DNA from: Methylomarinum sp964442675
GTDB taxonomy: Bacteria > Pseudomonadota > Gammaproteobacteria > Methylococcales > Methylomonadaceae
DNA length: 13,537 nt
NCBI GenBank assembly: GCA_964442675.1
Contig: CAYUAE010000049.1
Span: 1-13,537 of the forward strand
Direction: 5' to 3'
Shown: one piece after another, positions 7,161 through 13,537 of the stretch
How positions within the stretch are numbered: the first letter of the stretch is position 1
Layout of the letters: every line of letters starts with the position of its first letter
Notes under the pieces: model-generated
Seen by the model: the letters and a program-made list of their open reading frames with translations, nothing else
What the model was told of the DNA's origin: nothing
Database searches by the model: none
Program-made: the position numbers and the translations under genes

Positions 7161-8153
7161 ATGTCCGCGCGCCCTTCATTCCCGGCCAATGTGTCGGTTA
7201 TACGCCATGATTGGCAACTCGATGAGATTAAGGCTTTGTTTAATCTGCCTTTTAATGATTTGATCTTTCAGGCGCAAAGCCTGCATCGGCAGTATTTTGA
7301 TCCTAACGAGATTCAAATCAGCAGTTTGCTGAGCATTAAAACGGGTTCCTGTTCTGAGGATTGTGGCTATTGTCCACAGAGCGCACGCTATGATGCGGAT
7401 TTACAACCGGAAGCCTTGTTACCGATTGAAGAGGTTCTGGAAACGGCCAAACGTGCAAAGGAACAAGGCGCATCGCGTTTTTGTATGGGCGCGGCCTGGC
7501 GTGCGCCAAAAGACCGCGATATCGAACGTGTGGTGGAAATGGTGCAAGGGGTCAAGGCTTTAGGCATGGAAACGTGTGTGACTTTAGGCATGTTGACCGA
7601 TGAGCAAACCAGGCGCCTGAAAGACGGCGGGCTGGATTATTACAATCATAATCTGGATACTTCGGAAGAGTATTATTCCGAGGTCATCACCACCCGTACC
7701 TACCAGGACAGGCTGGACACGCTGGAGCGTGTGCGTGACGCAGGCATCAATGTTTGTTGTGGCGGTATCATCGGTATGGGCGAAAGCGATGAGGATCGCG
7801 CCAAACTCTTGCAACAACTGGCAAATTTGCCGAAACATCCAGAGAGTGTGCCGATTAACATGCTGGTACAAGTGGAAGGCACGCCATTGGCCGGGACTGA
7901 AAAGCTGGATCCATTGGAATTTGTAAGAACTGTGGCTGTGGCACGCATCATGATGCCGGAGTCGCGGGTACGCTTGTCGGCCGGGCGTAATGAAATGACA
8001 GATGAAATGCAGGCACTGTGTTTTCTGGCAGGTGCCAATTCTATTTTTTATGGTGAGAAATTACTGACCACTGACAACCCTATGACCAATCGGGATTTAC
8101 AATTGTTTGAACGCTTAGGGTTGCATCAGGGCGGTTCCAGTTACGCCAGTTAA
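7161..8153 (+). CDS. bioB: Biotin synthase BioB
   Basis: Radical SAM enzyme that inserts sulfur into dethiobiotin, the last step of biotin synthesis, in the cytoplasm; 330 residues, normal for the family. The [4Fe-4S]/SAM motif is GSCSEDCGYCPQS with Cys64, Cys68 and Cys71. Ligands of the sacrificial [2Fe-2S] cluster are present at Cys108 (RFCMGAAWR), Cys139 (ETCVTLGML), Cys199 (INVCCGGIIG) and Arg271 (RVRLSAGR). The NHNLDTSEEYY motif (162-172) that contacts substrate is intact. It is the first gene of the bio operon, preceded by a BirA-like operator and a clear ribosome site. Identification is secure; no unusual feature. Confidence 0.98.
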   Translation: MSARPSFPANVSVIRHDWQLDEIKALFNLPFNDLIFQAQSLHRQYFDPNEIQISSLLSIKTGSCSEDCGYCPQSARYDADLQPEALLPIEEVLETAKRAKEQGASRFCMGAAWRAPKDRDIERVVEMVQGVKALGMETCVTLGMLTDEQTRRLKDGGLDYYNHNLDTSEEYYSEVITTRTYQDRLDTLERVRDAGINVCCGGIIGMGESDEDRAKLLQQLANLPKHPESVPINMLVQVEGTPLAGTEKLDPLEFVRTVAVARIMMPESRVRLSAGRNEMTDEMQALCFLAGANSIFYGEKLLTTDNPMTNRDLQLFERLGLHQGGSSYAS

Positions 8154-8166
8154 AACACCACGTTTG

Positions 8167-9336
8167 ATGTTGACCGATTTCAATGCCGAACTGGCATTGC
8201 TCCAGCAGCAAGGCCTGTATCGGCGGCGGCGTATTGTCGAATCCATCTGCGGGGCAGAGCTTGTCGTTGACGGTAAACGTTGCCTGAATTTTTGCAGTAA
8301 TGATTATTTAGGCCTGTCGCAACATCCACAGCTCAAAGCGGCATTGCAGCACGCAGCGAGTCAATATCCCCTGGGGAGTGGTTCGGCCCATTTGATTTGT
8401 GGGCATAGCCATGCGCATCATGCCCTGGAAGAAGAGCTGGCGGCATTTACCGGCCGTGAAAAAGCCTTATTATTCTCCACCGGCTACATGGCTAATGTGG
8501 GTGTTATTTCGGCATTGTGTGAGCGTGGCGACTGGCTGTTACAGGATCGTCTGAATCATGCCTCATTACTGGATGGTGCATTGTTATCCAAGGCTCGGCT
8601 TAAACGATACCTGCATCGGGATATGGCCGATTTGACGGCCAAATTGAGTAAAGCACCGGGTGATGTGTTGCTGGTCAGTGACGGAGTGTTCAGCATGGAT
8701 GGTGATTTAGCCCCCTTGCCAGAGATGGTGACGCTGATCAATACGCGCTCTGGCGTAAAAAACAGTCTGCTGATGATCGATGACGCGCATGGTATGGCGG
8801 TTTTAGGGCAAAAAGGTGCGGGTATAGTGGAACATTTTGGGTTGTCACAACAGGATGTGCCGATTTTAATGGGGACATTAGGAAAGGGTTTTGGCAGCTT
8901 TGGCGCCTTTGTAGCCGGTTCCGAGGCATTGATCGAGCTGCTGATCCAGAAAGCGCGCAGTTATATTTATACCACCGCCTTGCCGCCGGCCGTATGTGAG
9001 GCGACCCGTGCCAGTCTGCGTCTTGTTCAGGGTGAAACCGGCGCCGATAAACGGGCGACATTGCAGCAGAATATCGCTTATTTTAAACAGTCGGCCCGGC
9101 AGCTTGGTTTGTCACTGATGCCATCTGACACGGCGATTCAACCGCTTTTGATTGGCGACAGCCAGCAGGCTTTGGCCATCAGCCAGCAATTATGGGCGCG
9201 CGGCTTGTGGGTCAGCGCTATTCGACCACCTACGGTGCCGAAAGGACAGGCGCGTTTACGCATTACCTTATCGGCATTACATCAGACACAACACATCGAC
9301 GCCTTGCTTGATGCGCTTGTTCAGTGCAGGCCATGA
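8167..9336 (+). CDS. bioF: 8-amino-7-oxononanoate synthase BioF
   Basis: PLP enzyme that condenses pimeloyl-ACP (or -CoA) with L-alanine to give 8-amino-7-oxononanoate; 389 residues, usual length. Alpha-oxoamine synthase features: NFCSNDYLGL near 41-50, Asn130-His131 near the PLP ring, DDAHGMAVLG with Asp206 and His208, and the Schiff-base Lys240 in GTLGKGFGSFG. The substrate-loop region reads GSGSAHLICGHSHAHHALE (70-88), where many homologues have GSGGSR..SG; the change is conservative. ATG at 8167 is chosen over TTG at 8164, 13 bases after bioB. No strong ribosome site is seen, so coupling to bioB is likely. Its stop overlaps a short reading frame (ATGA at 9333). Confidence 0.97.
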   Translation: MLTDFNAELALLQQQGLYRRRRIVESICGAELVVDGKRCLNFCSNDYLGLSQHPQLKAALQHAASQYPLGSGSAHLICGHSHAHHALEEELAAFTGREKALLFSTGYMANVGVISALCERGDWLLQDRLNHASLLDGALLSKARLKRYLHRDMADLTAKLSKAPGDVLLVSDGVFSMDGDLAPLPEMVTLINTRSGVKNSLLMIDDAHGMAVLGQKGAGIVEHFGLSQQDVPILMGTLGKGFGSFGAFVAGSEALIELLIQKARSYIYTTALPPAVCEATRASLRLVQGETGADKRATLQQNIAYFKQSARQLGLSLMPSDTAIQPLLIGDSQQALAISQQLWARGLWVSAIRPPTVPKGQARLRITLSALHQTQHIDALLDALVQCRP

Positions 9337-9389
9337 GCCAACATCATAACAGCATGCTTGTGCATCCATTTTTCATGGGCTATTTATGA
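9333..9389 (+). CDS. Possible 18-residue coupling peptide between bioF and bioH
   Basis: ATG at 9333 overlaps the bioF stop (ATGA), and the frame MSQHHNSMLVHPFFMGYL ends in a TGA (9387-9389) that overlaps the bioH ATG at 9386. It fills the 49-base gap exactly with two ATGA junctions. bioH itself has no visible Shine-Dalgarno, so reinitiation after this peptide could deliver ribosomes to bioH. It resembles no known protein; the frame could be chance, and the peptide itself may have no function. Confidence 0.35.
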   Translation: MSQHHNSMLVHPFFMGYL

Positions 9390-10192
9390 GCATATCTCTC
9401 AAAGATTATCCCCTGAGGCGACAGGGCAAACAGGATGCAACATCCGGCCAAAACAAACCAGTGTTAGTGATGCTGCATGGCTGGTCTATGCATTCAGGCC
9501 TCTTACAGCCTTTGGCTGAACAGTTAGCACAACATTTTCGAGTCATCTGTCTGGACTTGCCCGGGCATGGATTGAGCACGTCATGTACGCCATATCAGCT
9601 GGAAACTGTGACAGATAGGCTATTGCGGGCAATTCCTGTTCAGCGGTTTGCGATATTAGGGTGGTCATTAGGCGCAAGCATTGCTCTGGATATGGCCTGG
9701 CGCTATCCAGCGCGAGTCAGCCGTGTGATAACACTGGCAGGAAATCCATGTTTTGTCGAACAAAGCGATTGGCCCGGTGTGCACCCCGATGTTTTGAGTC
9801 GTTTCAGTGAAAATCTGACCCACAACAGCCATCAAACCCTGGTGCGGTTTTTGGCCTTGCAAGTCAATGGTCTGCCGGAGGGTAAGCATTTGTTGAGACA
9901 GCTCAAAACCGCTATCGAAAGCTGCCCGCCTCCCGCCATTGAAGCCTTGCAAGGCGGGCTGAAAATACTACAAACCTGTGATTTGAGGGATAAACTGGCG
10001 GCATTGCCACAGCCCGTGCTGGCCATGTTTGGTGATCACGATAAACTGATTCCGCCAGCATTAGCTAAGGCGATTAAACAAAGGCGACCCGATTGCCAGA
10101 TAAGTTTGTTGGCAGGCGCAGGACACGTGCCTTTTTTAACCCATAGCGAACACATTCAACAGACTATTGTTCAATTTGTCGATGACGCATAA
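9386..10192 (+). CDS. bioH: Pimeloyl-ACP methyl ester carboxylesterase BioH
   Basis: Alpha/beta-hydrolase that removes the methyl ester from pimeloyl-ACP and so ends the BioC-BioH phase of pimelate chain synthesis; cytoplasmic, 268 residues. Oxyanion-hole motif HGW lies at 31-33, the nucleophile elbow GWSLGA gives Ser94, the acid is Asp219 in FGDHDKLIP, and the base is His247 in GAGHVPFLTHS. The N-terminus is a few residues longer than the E. coli protein, with no alternative start that fits better. No clear ribosome site precedes the ATG; a short frame ending in ATGA overlaps it. It sits between bioF and bioC as in other gammaproteobacteria with an in-operon bioH. General hydrolase calls are possible from sequence alone, but the position makes BioH near certain. 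Confidence 0.93.
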   Translation: MSISLKDYPLRRQGKQDATSGQNKPVLVMLHGWSMHSGLLQPLAEQLAQHFRVICLDLPGHGLSTSCTPYQLETVTDRLLRAIPVQRFAILGWSLGASIALDMAWRYPARVSRVITLAGNPCFVEQSDWPGVHPDVLSRFSENLTHNSHQTLVRFLALQVNGLPEGKHLLRQLKTAIESCPPPAIEALQGGLKILQTCDLRDKLAALPQPVLAMFGDHDKLIPPALAKAIKQRRPDCQISLLAGAGHVPFLTHSEHIQQTIVQFVDDA

Positions 10193-10958
10193 CAAATCCA
10201 AAATTCGCCAATCCTTTTCAGCCGCTGCCGCAAGTTATGATGCTATGGCACGATTGCAAAAACAGGTTGCGGTTGATTTGTTGCATCAATCCGAGATGCC
10301 GACGTCTGCACAAACGGTTTTGGATTTAGGCTGTGGCACCGGTTTTTTGACTGAAAAACTTGCAGATCATGTTGCCGTTGAAAACCTGTTTGCACTGGAT
10401 ATGGCCTTGCCAATGTTGCATCGAGCGCGGCAAAAGCCGGCATTAAGCCATTGTCATCACATCTGTGCGGATGCCGAAGCCTTGCCATTTGTCGATAATC
10501 AATTCGATTGGATTTATTCCAGCCTGGCACTGCAATGGTGTGCCGATTTACATTCGGTTTTTAAAGGTTTTCAGCGGTGTTTGAAAACGTCAGGAAAACT
10601 CGCCTTTTCAACCTTTGGCCCGGCCAGCTTAAAGGAATTGAAAACAGCCTGGAAGCAGGTGGATGAGGCTGTGCATGTGAATGATTTTTATCCGTCTGAT
10701 CGAATCAAAATGGACTTGCAGCGCGCAGGGTTTACATCAATCCGTTTAAACAGCCGGCTTTATACGCTGTCATATCGGGATGTCTGGGCATTGATGCGGG
10801 AGCTGAAAGGGATTGGTGCGCAGCATGTCAATGGACGGCAATCACAACGTTTGATAACGCGTAAACACATCGATCAGATGATTGCCGCTTATCCTAAACA
10901 ATTCAATGGCGACATTATCGCCAGTTATGAAATTTTTTTCGTACAGGCAGAGCTATGA
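10182..10958 (+). CDS. bioC: Malonyl-ACP O-methyltransferase BioC
   Basis: SAM-dependent methyltransferase that caps the malonyl carboxyl as a methyl ester, letting fatty-acid synthesis build the pimeloyl chain; 258 residues. The N-terminal IRQSFSAAAASYD (8-20) is the typical BioC opening. SAM motif I is VLDLGCGTG (46-54), followed by a DMA acidic loop near residue 75, ADAEALPF, and the BioC-style SLALQWC stretch. ATG at 10182 is chosen; the frame extends back to a TTG at 10167, but the family N-terminus fits the ATG. It overlaps the bioH 3' end by 11 bases, and its stop overlaps the bioD start by four. Confidence 0.96.
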   Translation: MTHNKSKIRQSFSAAAASYDAMARLQKQVAVDLLHQSEMPTSAQTVLDLGCGTGFLTEKLADHVAVENLFALDMALPMLHRARQKPALSHCHHICADAEALPFVDNQFDWIYSSLALQWCADLHSVFKGFQRCLKTSGKLAFSTFGPASLKELKTAWKQVDEAVHVNDFYPSDRIKMDLQRAGFTSIRLNSRLYTLSYRDVWALMRELKGIGAQHVNGRQSQRLITRKHIDQMIAAYPKQFNGDIIASYEIFFVQAEL

Positions 10959-11620
10959 AATCAAGCTATTTTATAACCGGAACGGATACCGGTGTCGGAA
11001 AAACCTGGGTTACGCTAGGGCTGATGGCCTGTTTTAAACAACAGGGTTTTAATGTGGCCGGCATGAAGCCGGTTGCCGCAGGTTGTGAATGGCGGCAGGG
11101 ACAATGGCAGAATGAAGATGCCCTGCAGATTCAACAGCAGGCCTCTATTGATCTGCCTTATTCTGTTATCAATCCATACGCATTCAAACAGCCAGTATCG
11201 CCGCATCTGGCCTGCTGTGGAGAAAATGTCGAATTATCCTTAATTAAAGATCGCTTTAACCGCATTCAACAGCAGGCCGACCGTATCCTGGTGGAAGGCG
11301 CCGGGGGCTGGTATTCGCCTTTGTCGGAAACGCTGGATAATTGTCAGTTGGCTCATGCTTTGGGCATTCCAATCATTCTCGTGGTCGCCATTCGCTTAGG
11401 TTGTATCAATCAGGCATTACTGAGCTGGCGGGCGATTCAGGCATCAGGTGCAGAATGTATCGGTTGGGTTGCGGTTTTAAATGATCGGGAAATGCAATTG
11501 GCTGAAGAAAATATCCAATACATTCAGCAGACTATCAAAGCATCGCCGCTTTTAGGTGTTATACCGTATATGGAAAAAATGGATGTCAAAAAAATGACAC
11601 ACTATTTAAAGGGTTTTTAA
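10955..11620 (+). CDS. bioD: Dethiobiotin synthetase BioD
   Basis: ATP-dependent enzyme that carboxylates and closes the ureido ring of 7,8-diaminopelargonate to make dethiobiotin; cytoplasmic, 221 residues. The P-loop is GTDTGVGKT (9-17), Lys38 lies in GMKPVAAG, and EGAGGWYSPL begins at Glu114, all typical. The start overlaps the bioC stop (ATGA). It is the last gene of the bio run; bioA, which makes its substrate, is absent from the window. No clear terminator follows in the 88 bases before the next gene, so some readthrough into the hemerythrin gene is possible. Secure identification. Confidence 0.97.
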   Translation: MKSSYFITGTDTGVGKTWVTLGLMACFKQQGFNVAGMKPVAAGCEWRQGQWQNEDALQIQQQASIDLPYSVINPYAFKQPVSPHLACCGENVELSLIKDRFNRIQQQADRILVEGAGGWYSPLSETLDNCQLAHALGIPIILVVAIRLGCINQALLSWRAIQASGAECIGWVAVLNDREMQLAEENIQYIQQTIKASPLLGVIPYMEKMDVKKMTHYLKGF

Positions 11621-11627
11621 TAAAAAA

Positions 11628-11641
11628 TTGACCCAGATCAA
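11628..11641. promoter_or_regulatory. Predicted FNR/Anr/Crp-family binding box
   Basis: TTGAC-CCAG-ATCAA differs from the FNR consensus TTGAT-N4-ATCAA at one of ten positions. Its centre (11634.5) lies about 41 bases before the start point implied by the -10 at 11663-11668, the classic spacing for class II activation. It suggests low-oxygen induction of the hemerythrin gene. Consensus from memory; regulator identity inferred. Confidence 0.7.
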
Positions 11642-11662
11642 ATCGTATTTTTTGCTGGCGGA

Positions 11663-11668
11663 GATAAT
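11663..11668 (+). promoter_or_regulatory. -10 element of the hemerythrin promoter
   Basis: GATAAT matches TATAAT at five of six bases and implies transcription from about 11675. No good -35 is present, as expected for an activator-dependent promoter with the FNR-like box over that region. A GGAGG ribosome site follows at 11698-11702, seven bases before the ATG. Confidence 0.55.
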
Positions 11669-11708
11669 GACCACTCCATTATAACAATCAAAAACCTGGA
11701 GGAACGTT

Positions 11709-12104
11709 ATGCCATTAATGACGTGGACAGAAGAACAATACGGCACTAAAGTAGGCTTTGCGGATGAAGAGCATAAAGAAATATTTCGATTGTTGAACAA
11801 GCTTTATGATGATGTGGCAAGTGGCGCAGATCGTGCGACTATCGGCGCATCCCTGGATGCATTGATCGCCTATGTCGTTGACCATTTTGCGCACGAGGAG
11901 CGCGAAATGGAAGCAGCAGGCTTCGATGGTCTGGCAGCGCATAAAGCAGAGCATGATGCGTTAGTCGGCATTTGTGCTGATTTACAAAAGAAATTCCATG
12001 CCGGTGAGGCTGATGTGACTGCAGAAGTGGGCGAAATGGTAAAAGACTGGCTAGATAAACATATCCCAACATTTGATTTTGCGTATTCATCGGCTATAGG
12101 CTGA
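11709..12104 (+). CDS. Bacteriohemerythrin (single-domain O2 carrier)
   Basis: A 131-residue diiron oxygen-binding protein, likely cytosolic (no signal peptide). All seven canonical ligands are visible: His22 (DEEHKEIF), His59 and Glu63 (HFAHEEREM), His78 and His82 (HKAEHDAL), His118 and Asp123 (HIPTFD). No output domain is attached, so it is a free carrier or oxygen store, not a sensor. The AHKAEHD..VG.CADLQKKFHAGEA region closely resembles, from memory, the Methylococcus capsulatus protein proposed to deliver oxygen to particulate methane monooxygenase. It is a single-gene unit with an FNR-like promoter and its own terminator, consistent with induction when oxygen is scarce. GGAGG at 11698-11702 sets the start. 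Family secure; role in methane oxidation depends on the host being a methanotroph. Confidence 0.96.
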   Translation: MPLMTWTEEQYGTKVGFADEEHKEIFRLLNKLYDDVASGADRATIGASLDALIAYVVDHFAHEEREMEAAGFDGLAAHKAEHDALVGICADLQKKFHAGEADVTAEVGEMVKDWLDKHIPTFDFAYSSAIG

Positions 12105-12141
12105 TGCCACGAGTTTGTAACGCATAAACTCAAAGTCCCAT

Positions 12142-12174
12142 AAAAACCATGTCTGAATCAGGCATGGTTTTTTT
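12142..12174. terminator. Bidirectional intrinsic terminator
   Basis: A 14-base arm AAAAACCATGTCTG (12142-12155) pairs with CAGGCATGGTTTTT (12159-12172) around an AAT loop, with one G-U wobble. A T-run ends it on the + strand and the matching A-run does so on the - strand. It lies between the convergent hemerythrin and TauE/SafE genes. A second, outer inverted repeat (12137-12145 with 12182-12190) encloses it. Confidence 0.88.
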
Positions 12175-12200
12175 ATGTGAGTTTTATGGGTCGGGTGTCA

Positions 12201-13262
12201 TTATTGTTTTAATTGACTCATGACTTTCTGTTGCAGTGATTTAAAATCATAGCCGGAGTGGGTTCGCATCAAGCCTTTGTTAAACATCATTAAGCCGACA
12301 AAAATCAGAATGGCGCCCGATAACTGGAAAAAACGATGGGTGGCGGCCGCTGAAAAAAGCCGGGTTATATAACCAAAGCCGAGCAGGGCTGGCAGAGTGC
12401 CTAATCCAAACAAGGTCAGAATCTTTGCGCCCAGCAAAGGATCACTGCTGCCAGCAGCCATGACATACATCGCCTGAAGCGGCCCGCAACCAAGCAGAAA
12501 GCCCGAGAAAAAACCGATGAGAAAGGGACTGCGTGAACGCTTTCTTTGTTCGATGGCAAACTGAGCCATACTCTTGGGCTGTTTGATGCGGACGTGTTTT
12601 AGTGCGGCAAAAATATCCAGCATATTCATGCCAAACAAGATTAAAAAACCGCCAGCCACCAGGTTGGTGATGCCCTGTATGAAAGGGGTAATGCTGATCA
12701 TTGAACCAAGCAGTCCGAATAAGGCGCCGAACATGGCATAGGAAAATGTTTTTCCGATACCATAAAGCAAATGAGACAGCCAGGAAGAGTGACCATTTTC
12801 GGCATCCCGTGCGGTATAGCTGAGGACAAAACCACCACACATGCCAATGCAGTGCAACCCTGTTATCAATCCAATCAGGAAGATCATACTGTCGCTGAGA
12901 TGGCTGTTCAAATCCGGCAGGGTGAATTGATGAGATAATTTTCGCGCGGCAATCATGATGGCTACCGTAGCCATAACGGCGATCAGGGCGAATAATAATT
13001 TCAGCCACATCGGCCGGGTGCGGGGCTGTTCTGGAATATCGCTGATTTGTTCCTGGGAAACGACAGAATAGCCGCTTTCTTCAATCGTTTTTTGTATCTC
13101 TGCCAGATCGGTTTTATCGTTATCGAACCGGACATCCACGCTTCCTGTGGGGTAGTCCGCACTGACCTGCTCGATTCCGTCTAATGAAGCGAGCGCATTT
13201 TCAATAATGGATTCACAACCACCACAATGCATTCCTTCGACATTTAATTTTACGTGCTTCAT
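12201..13262 (-). CDS. HMA-domain fused TauE/SafE (DsbD_2-like) membrane protein
   Basis: A 353-residue protein in two parts. Residues 1-70 are a heavy-metal-associated domain with the metal site GMHCGGC (Cys13, Cys16). After a linker, one helix at about 87-107 and a six-helix-type membrane domain follow (about 125-330) with family motifs GLHCIGMCGGF (Cys138, Cys142) and FLLGCGPLQAMY (Cys259). Such membrane domains are labelled sulfite exporter TauE/SafE or cytochrome c biogenesis transmembrane (DsbD_2) proteins; HMA fusions are thought to handle copper or other soft metals, or thiol redox, but function is not settled. A GGAGG (complement of 13267-13271) lies four bases before the ATG. It is convergent with the hemerythrin gene, and a possible arsenite pump gene ends upstream on the same strand. 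Substrate unknown. Confidence 0.88.
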   Translation of the reverse strand: MKHVKLNVEGMHCGGCESIIENALASLDGIEQVSADYPTGSVDVRFDNDKTDLAEIQKTIEESGYSVVSQEQISDIPEQPRTRPMWLKLLFALIAVMATVAIMIAARKLSHQFTLPDLNSHLSDSMIFLIGLITGLHCIGMCGGFVLSYTARDAENGHSSWLSHLLYGIGKTFSYAMFGALFGLLGSMISITPFIQGITNLVAGGFLILFGMNMLDIFAALKHVRIKQPKSMAQFAIEQRKRSRSPFLIGFFSGFLLGCGPLQAMYVMAAGSSDPLLGAKILTLFGLGTLPALLGFGYITRLFSAAATHRFFQLSGAILIFVGLMMFNKGLMRTHSGYDFKSLQQKVMSQLKQ

Positions 13263-13466
13263 TTTTCCTCCGGAATAGGTGTGATAGAGTCTATTAGTAT
13301 ATATAAATATACGAATTTGTATAGAATCTAATGTGGTTTTTCCTTGTTGCCATTATCCAGTGATAGGGTTGCCGATGGCTAAATTATCAATAGTGACATC
13401 TTTTCGATCGTATTTAGATCTATCATTTTCTCCTGGCTGACCACTTTATTTTCAATGATTTACAGA
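13263..13466 (-). promoter_or_regulatory. AT-rich intergenic region upstream of the HMA-TauE/SafE gene
   Basis: No convincing gene is seen. Bases 13283-13332 are very AT-rich and carry small dyads: ATAGAGTCTAT (13284-13294), GTATATATAAATATAC (13298-13312 region), TAGAATCTA (13322-13330), and ATTAG/CTAAT at its edges. On the - strand TATACT (complement of 13296-13301) could be a -10, but no good -35 accompanies it. The rest shows no terminator for the upstream gene. Likely holds the promoter and perhaps an operator; the regulator is not identifiable. Confidence 0.35.
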
Positions 13467-13537
13467 TTATTCAGGAAACCAATGCCGGGTGCGGTTACAA
13501 AAAGCGACGACCGACAGCATAACGGGGACTTCCACCA
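13467..13537 (-). CDS. C-terminus of an ACR3-family arsenite efflux transporter (partial)
   Basis: The last 22 codons of a frame enter from the right edge and end at TAA (complement of 13467-13469). The readable residues are VEVPVMLSVV followed by AFCNRTRHWFPE. The VEVPVM(L/I)S(V/L)V stretch is, from memory, the conserved last membrane helix of ACR3-type arsenite permeases, which commonly end soon after with a short basic/aromatic tail. Only a fragment is visible, so the call rests on one motif. If correct, an ars operon lies just outside the window, on the same strand as the HMA-TauE/SafE gene 204 bases downstream. Confidence 0.62.
   Translation of the reverse strand, partial: VEVPVMLSVVAFCNRTRHWFPE

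Noticed and set aside
10243..10258. TGGCACG followed by TTGCA-like bases, resembling a sigma-54 promoter
   Set aside because: Spacing between the two boxes is too short, and the site is inside bioC.
12442..13008. 188-codon open frame on the - strand in another phase
   Set aside because: It lies wholly within the HMA-TauE/SafE gene, which has family motifs and a ribosome site; the alternative translation shows no recognisable motif.
13370..13430. Short - strand frame (about 15 codons, MIDLNTIEKMSLLII) after an AGGAG
   Set aside because: Very short, ribosome-site spacing is poor, no resemblance to a known peptide, and nothing marks it as functional.

Overview
This window looks like chromosome from a gammaproteobacterium, most plausibly a methane- or methanol-using one such as a Methylococcales methanotroph. 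This is an inference from three things: the gene order bioB-bioF-bioH-bioC-bioD with a BirA-like operator; a single-domain bacteriohemerythrin resembling, from memory, the Methylococcus capsulatus oxygen carrier; and a hydrogenase-4/complex I-like membrane cluster without hydrogenase metal ligands. Gene density is high, base composition is balanced, and no insertion sequence, tRNA, rRNA or CRISPR array is visible.

Bases 1-6330 (+ strand) are one tightly packed transcription unit that enters from the left. It starts with the 3' part of a HyfF/NuoL-like proton-translocating membrane subunit. A fused NuoC-NuoD/HyfG-like subunit follows, in which all four Cys ligands of the [NiFe] site are replaced, then a NuoB/HyfI-like [4Fe-4S] subunit. 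Next come a membrane sensor histidine kinase and a sigma-54-dependent response regulator. Junctions are 4-base overlaps or gaps of 2 to 9 bases. The membrane module is best called an energy-converting hydrogenase-related (Ehr) complex, not a hydrogenase. The two-component system probably controls it or a linked function.

Bases 6331-6374 hold a near-perfect GC-rich palindrome between the convergent regulator and comF. comF (- strand, 6375-7076) is divergent from the biotin operon. The short comF-bioB gap and the first comF codons carry a BirA-type inverted repeat overlapping the probable bioB promoter, so biotin status probably controls bioB (and perhaps comF).

Bases 7161-11620 (+ strand) encode bioB, bioF, bioH, bioC and bioD. 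Together they cover pimeloyl-ACP methyl ester synthesis (BioC, BioH) and three of the four ring-assembly steps (BioF, BioD, BioB); bioA is not in this window. A possible 18-residue reading frame bridges bioF and bioH with ATGA overlaps at both ends.

Bases 11621-12175 form a separate unit: an FNR/Anr-type box spaced correctly from a -10 element, a bacteriohemerythrin gene with all seven diiron ligands, and a bidirectional hairpin terminator. On the - strand, 12201-13262 encodes an HMA-domain plus TauE/SafE (DsbD_2-like) membrane protein, preceded by an AT-rich intergenic region. At the right edge, 13467-13537 (- strand) holds what appears to be the C-terminus of an ACR3-family arsenite efflux pump.
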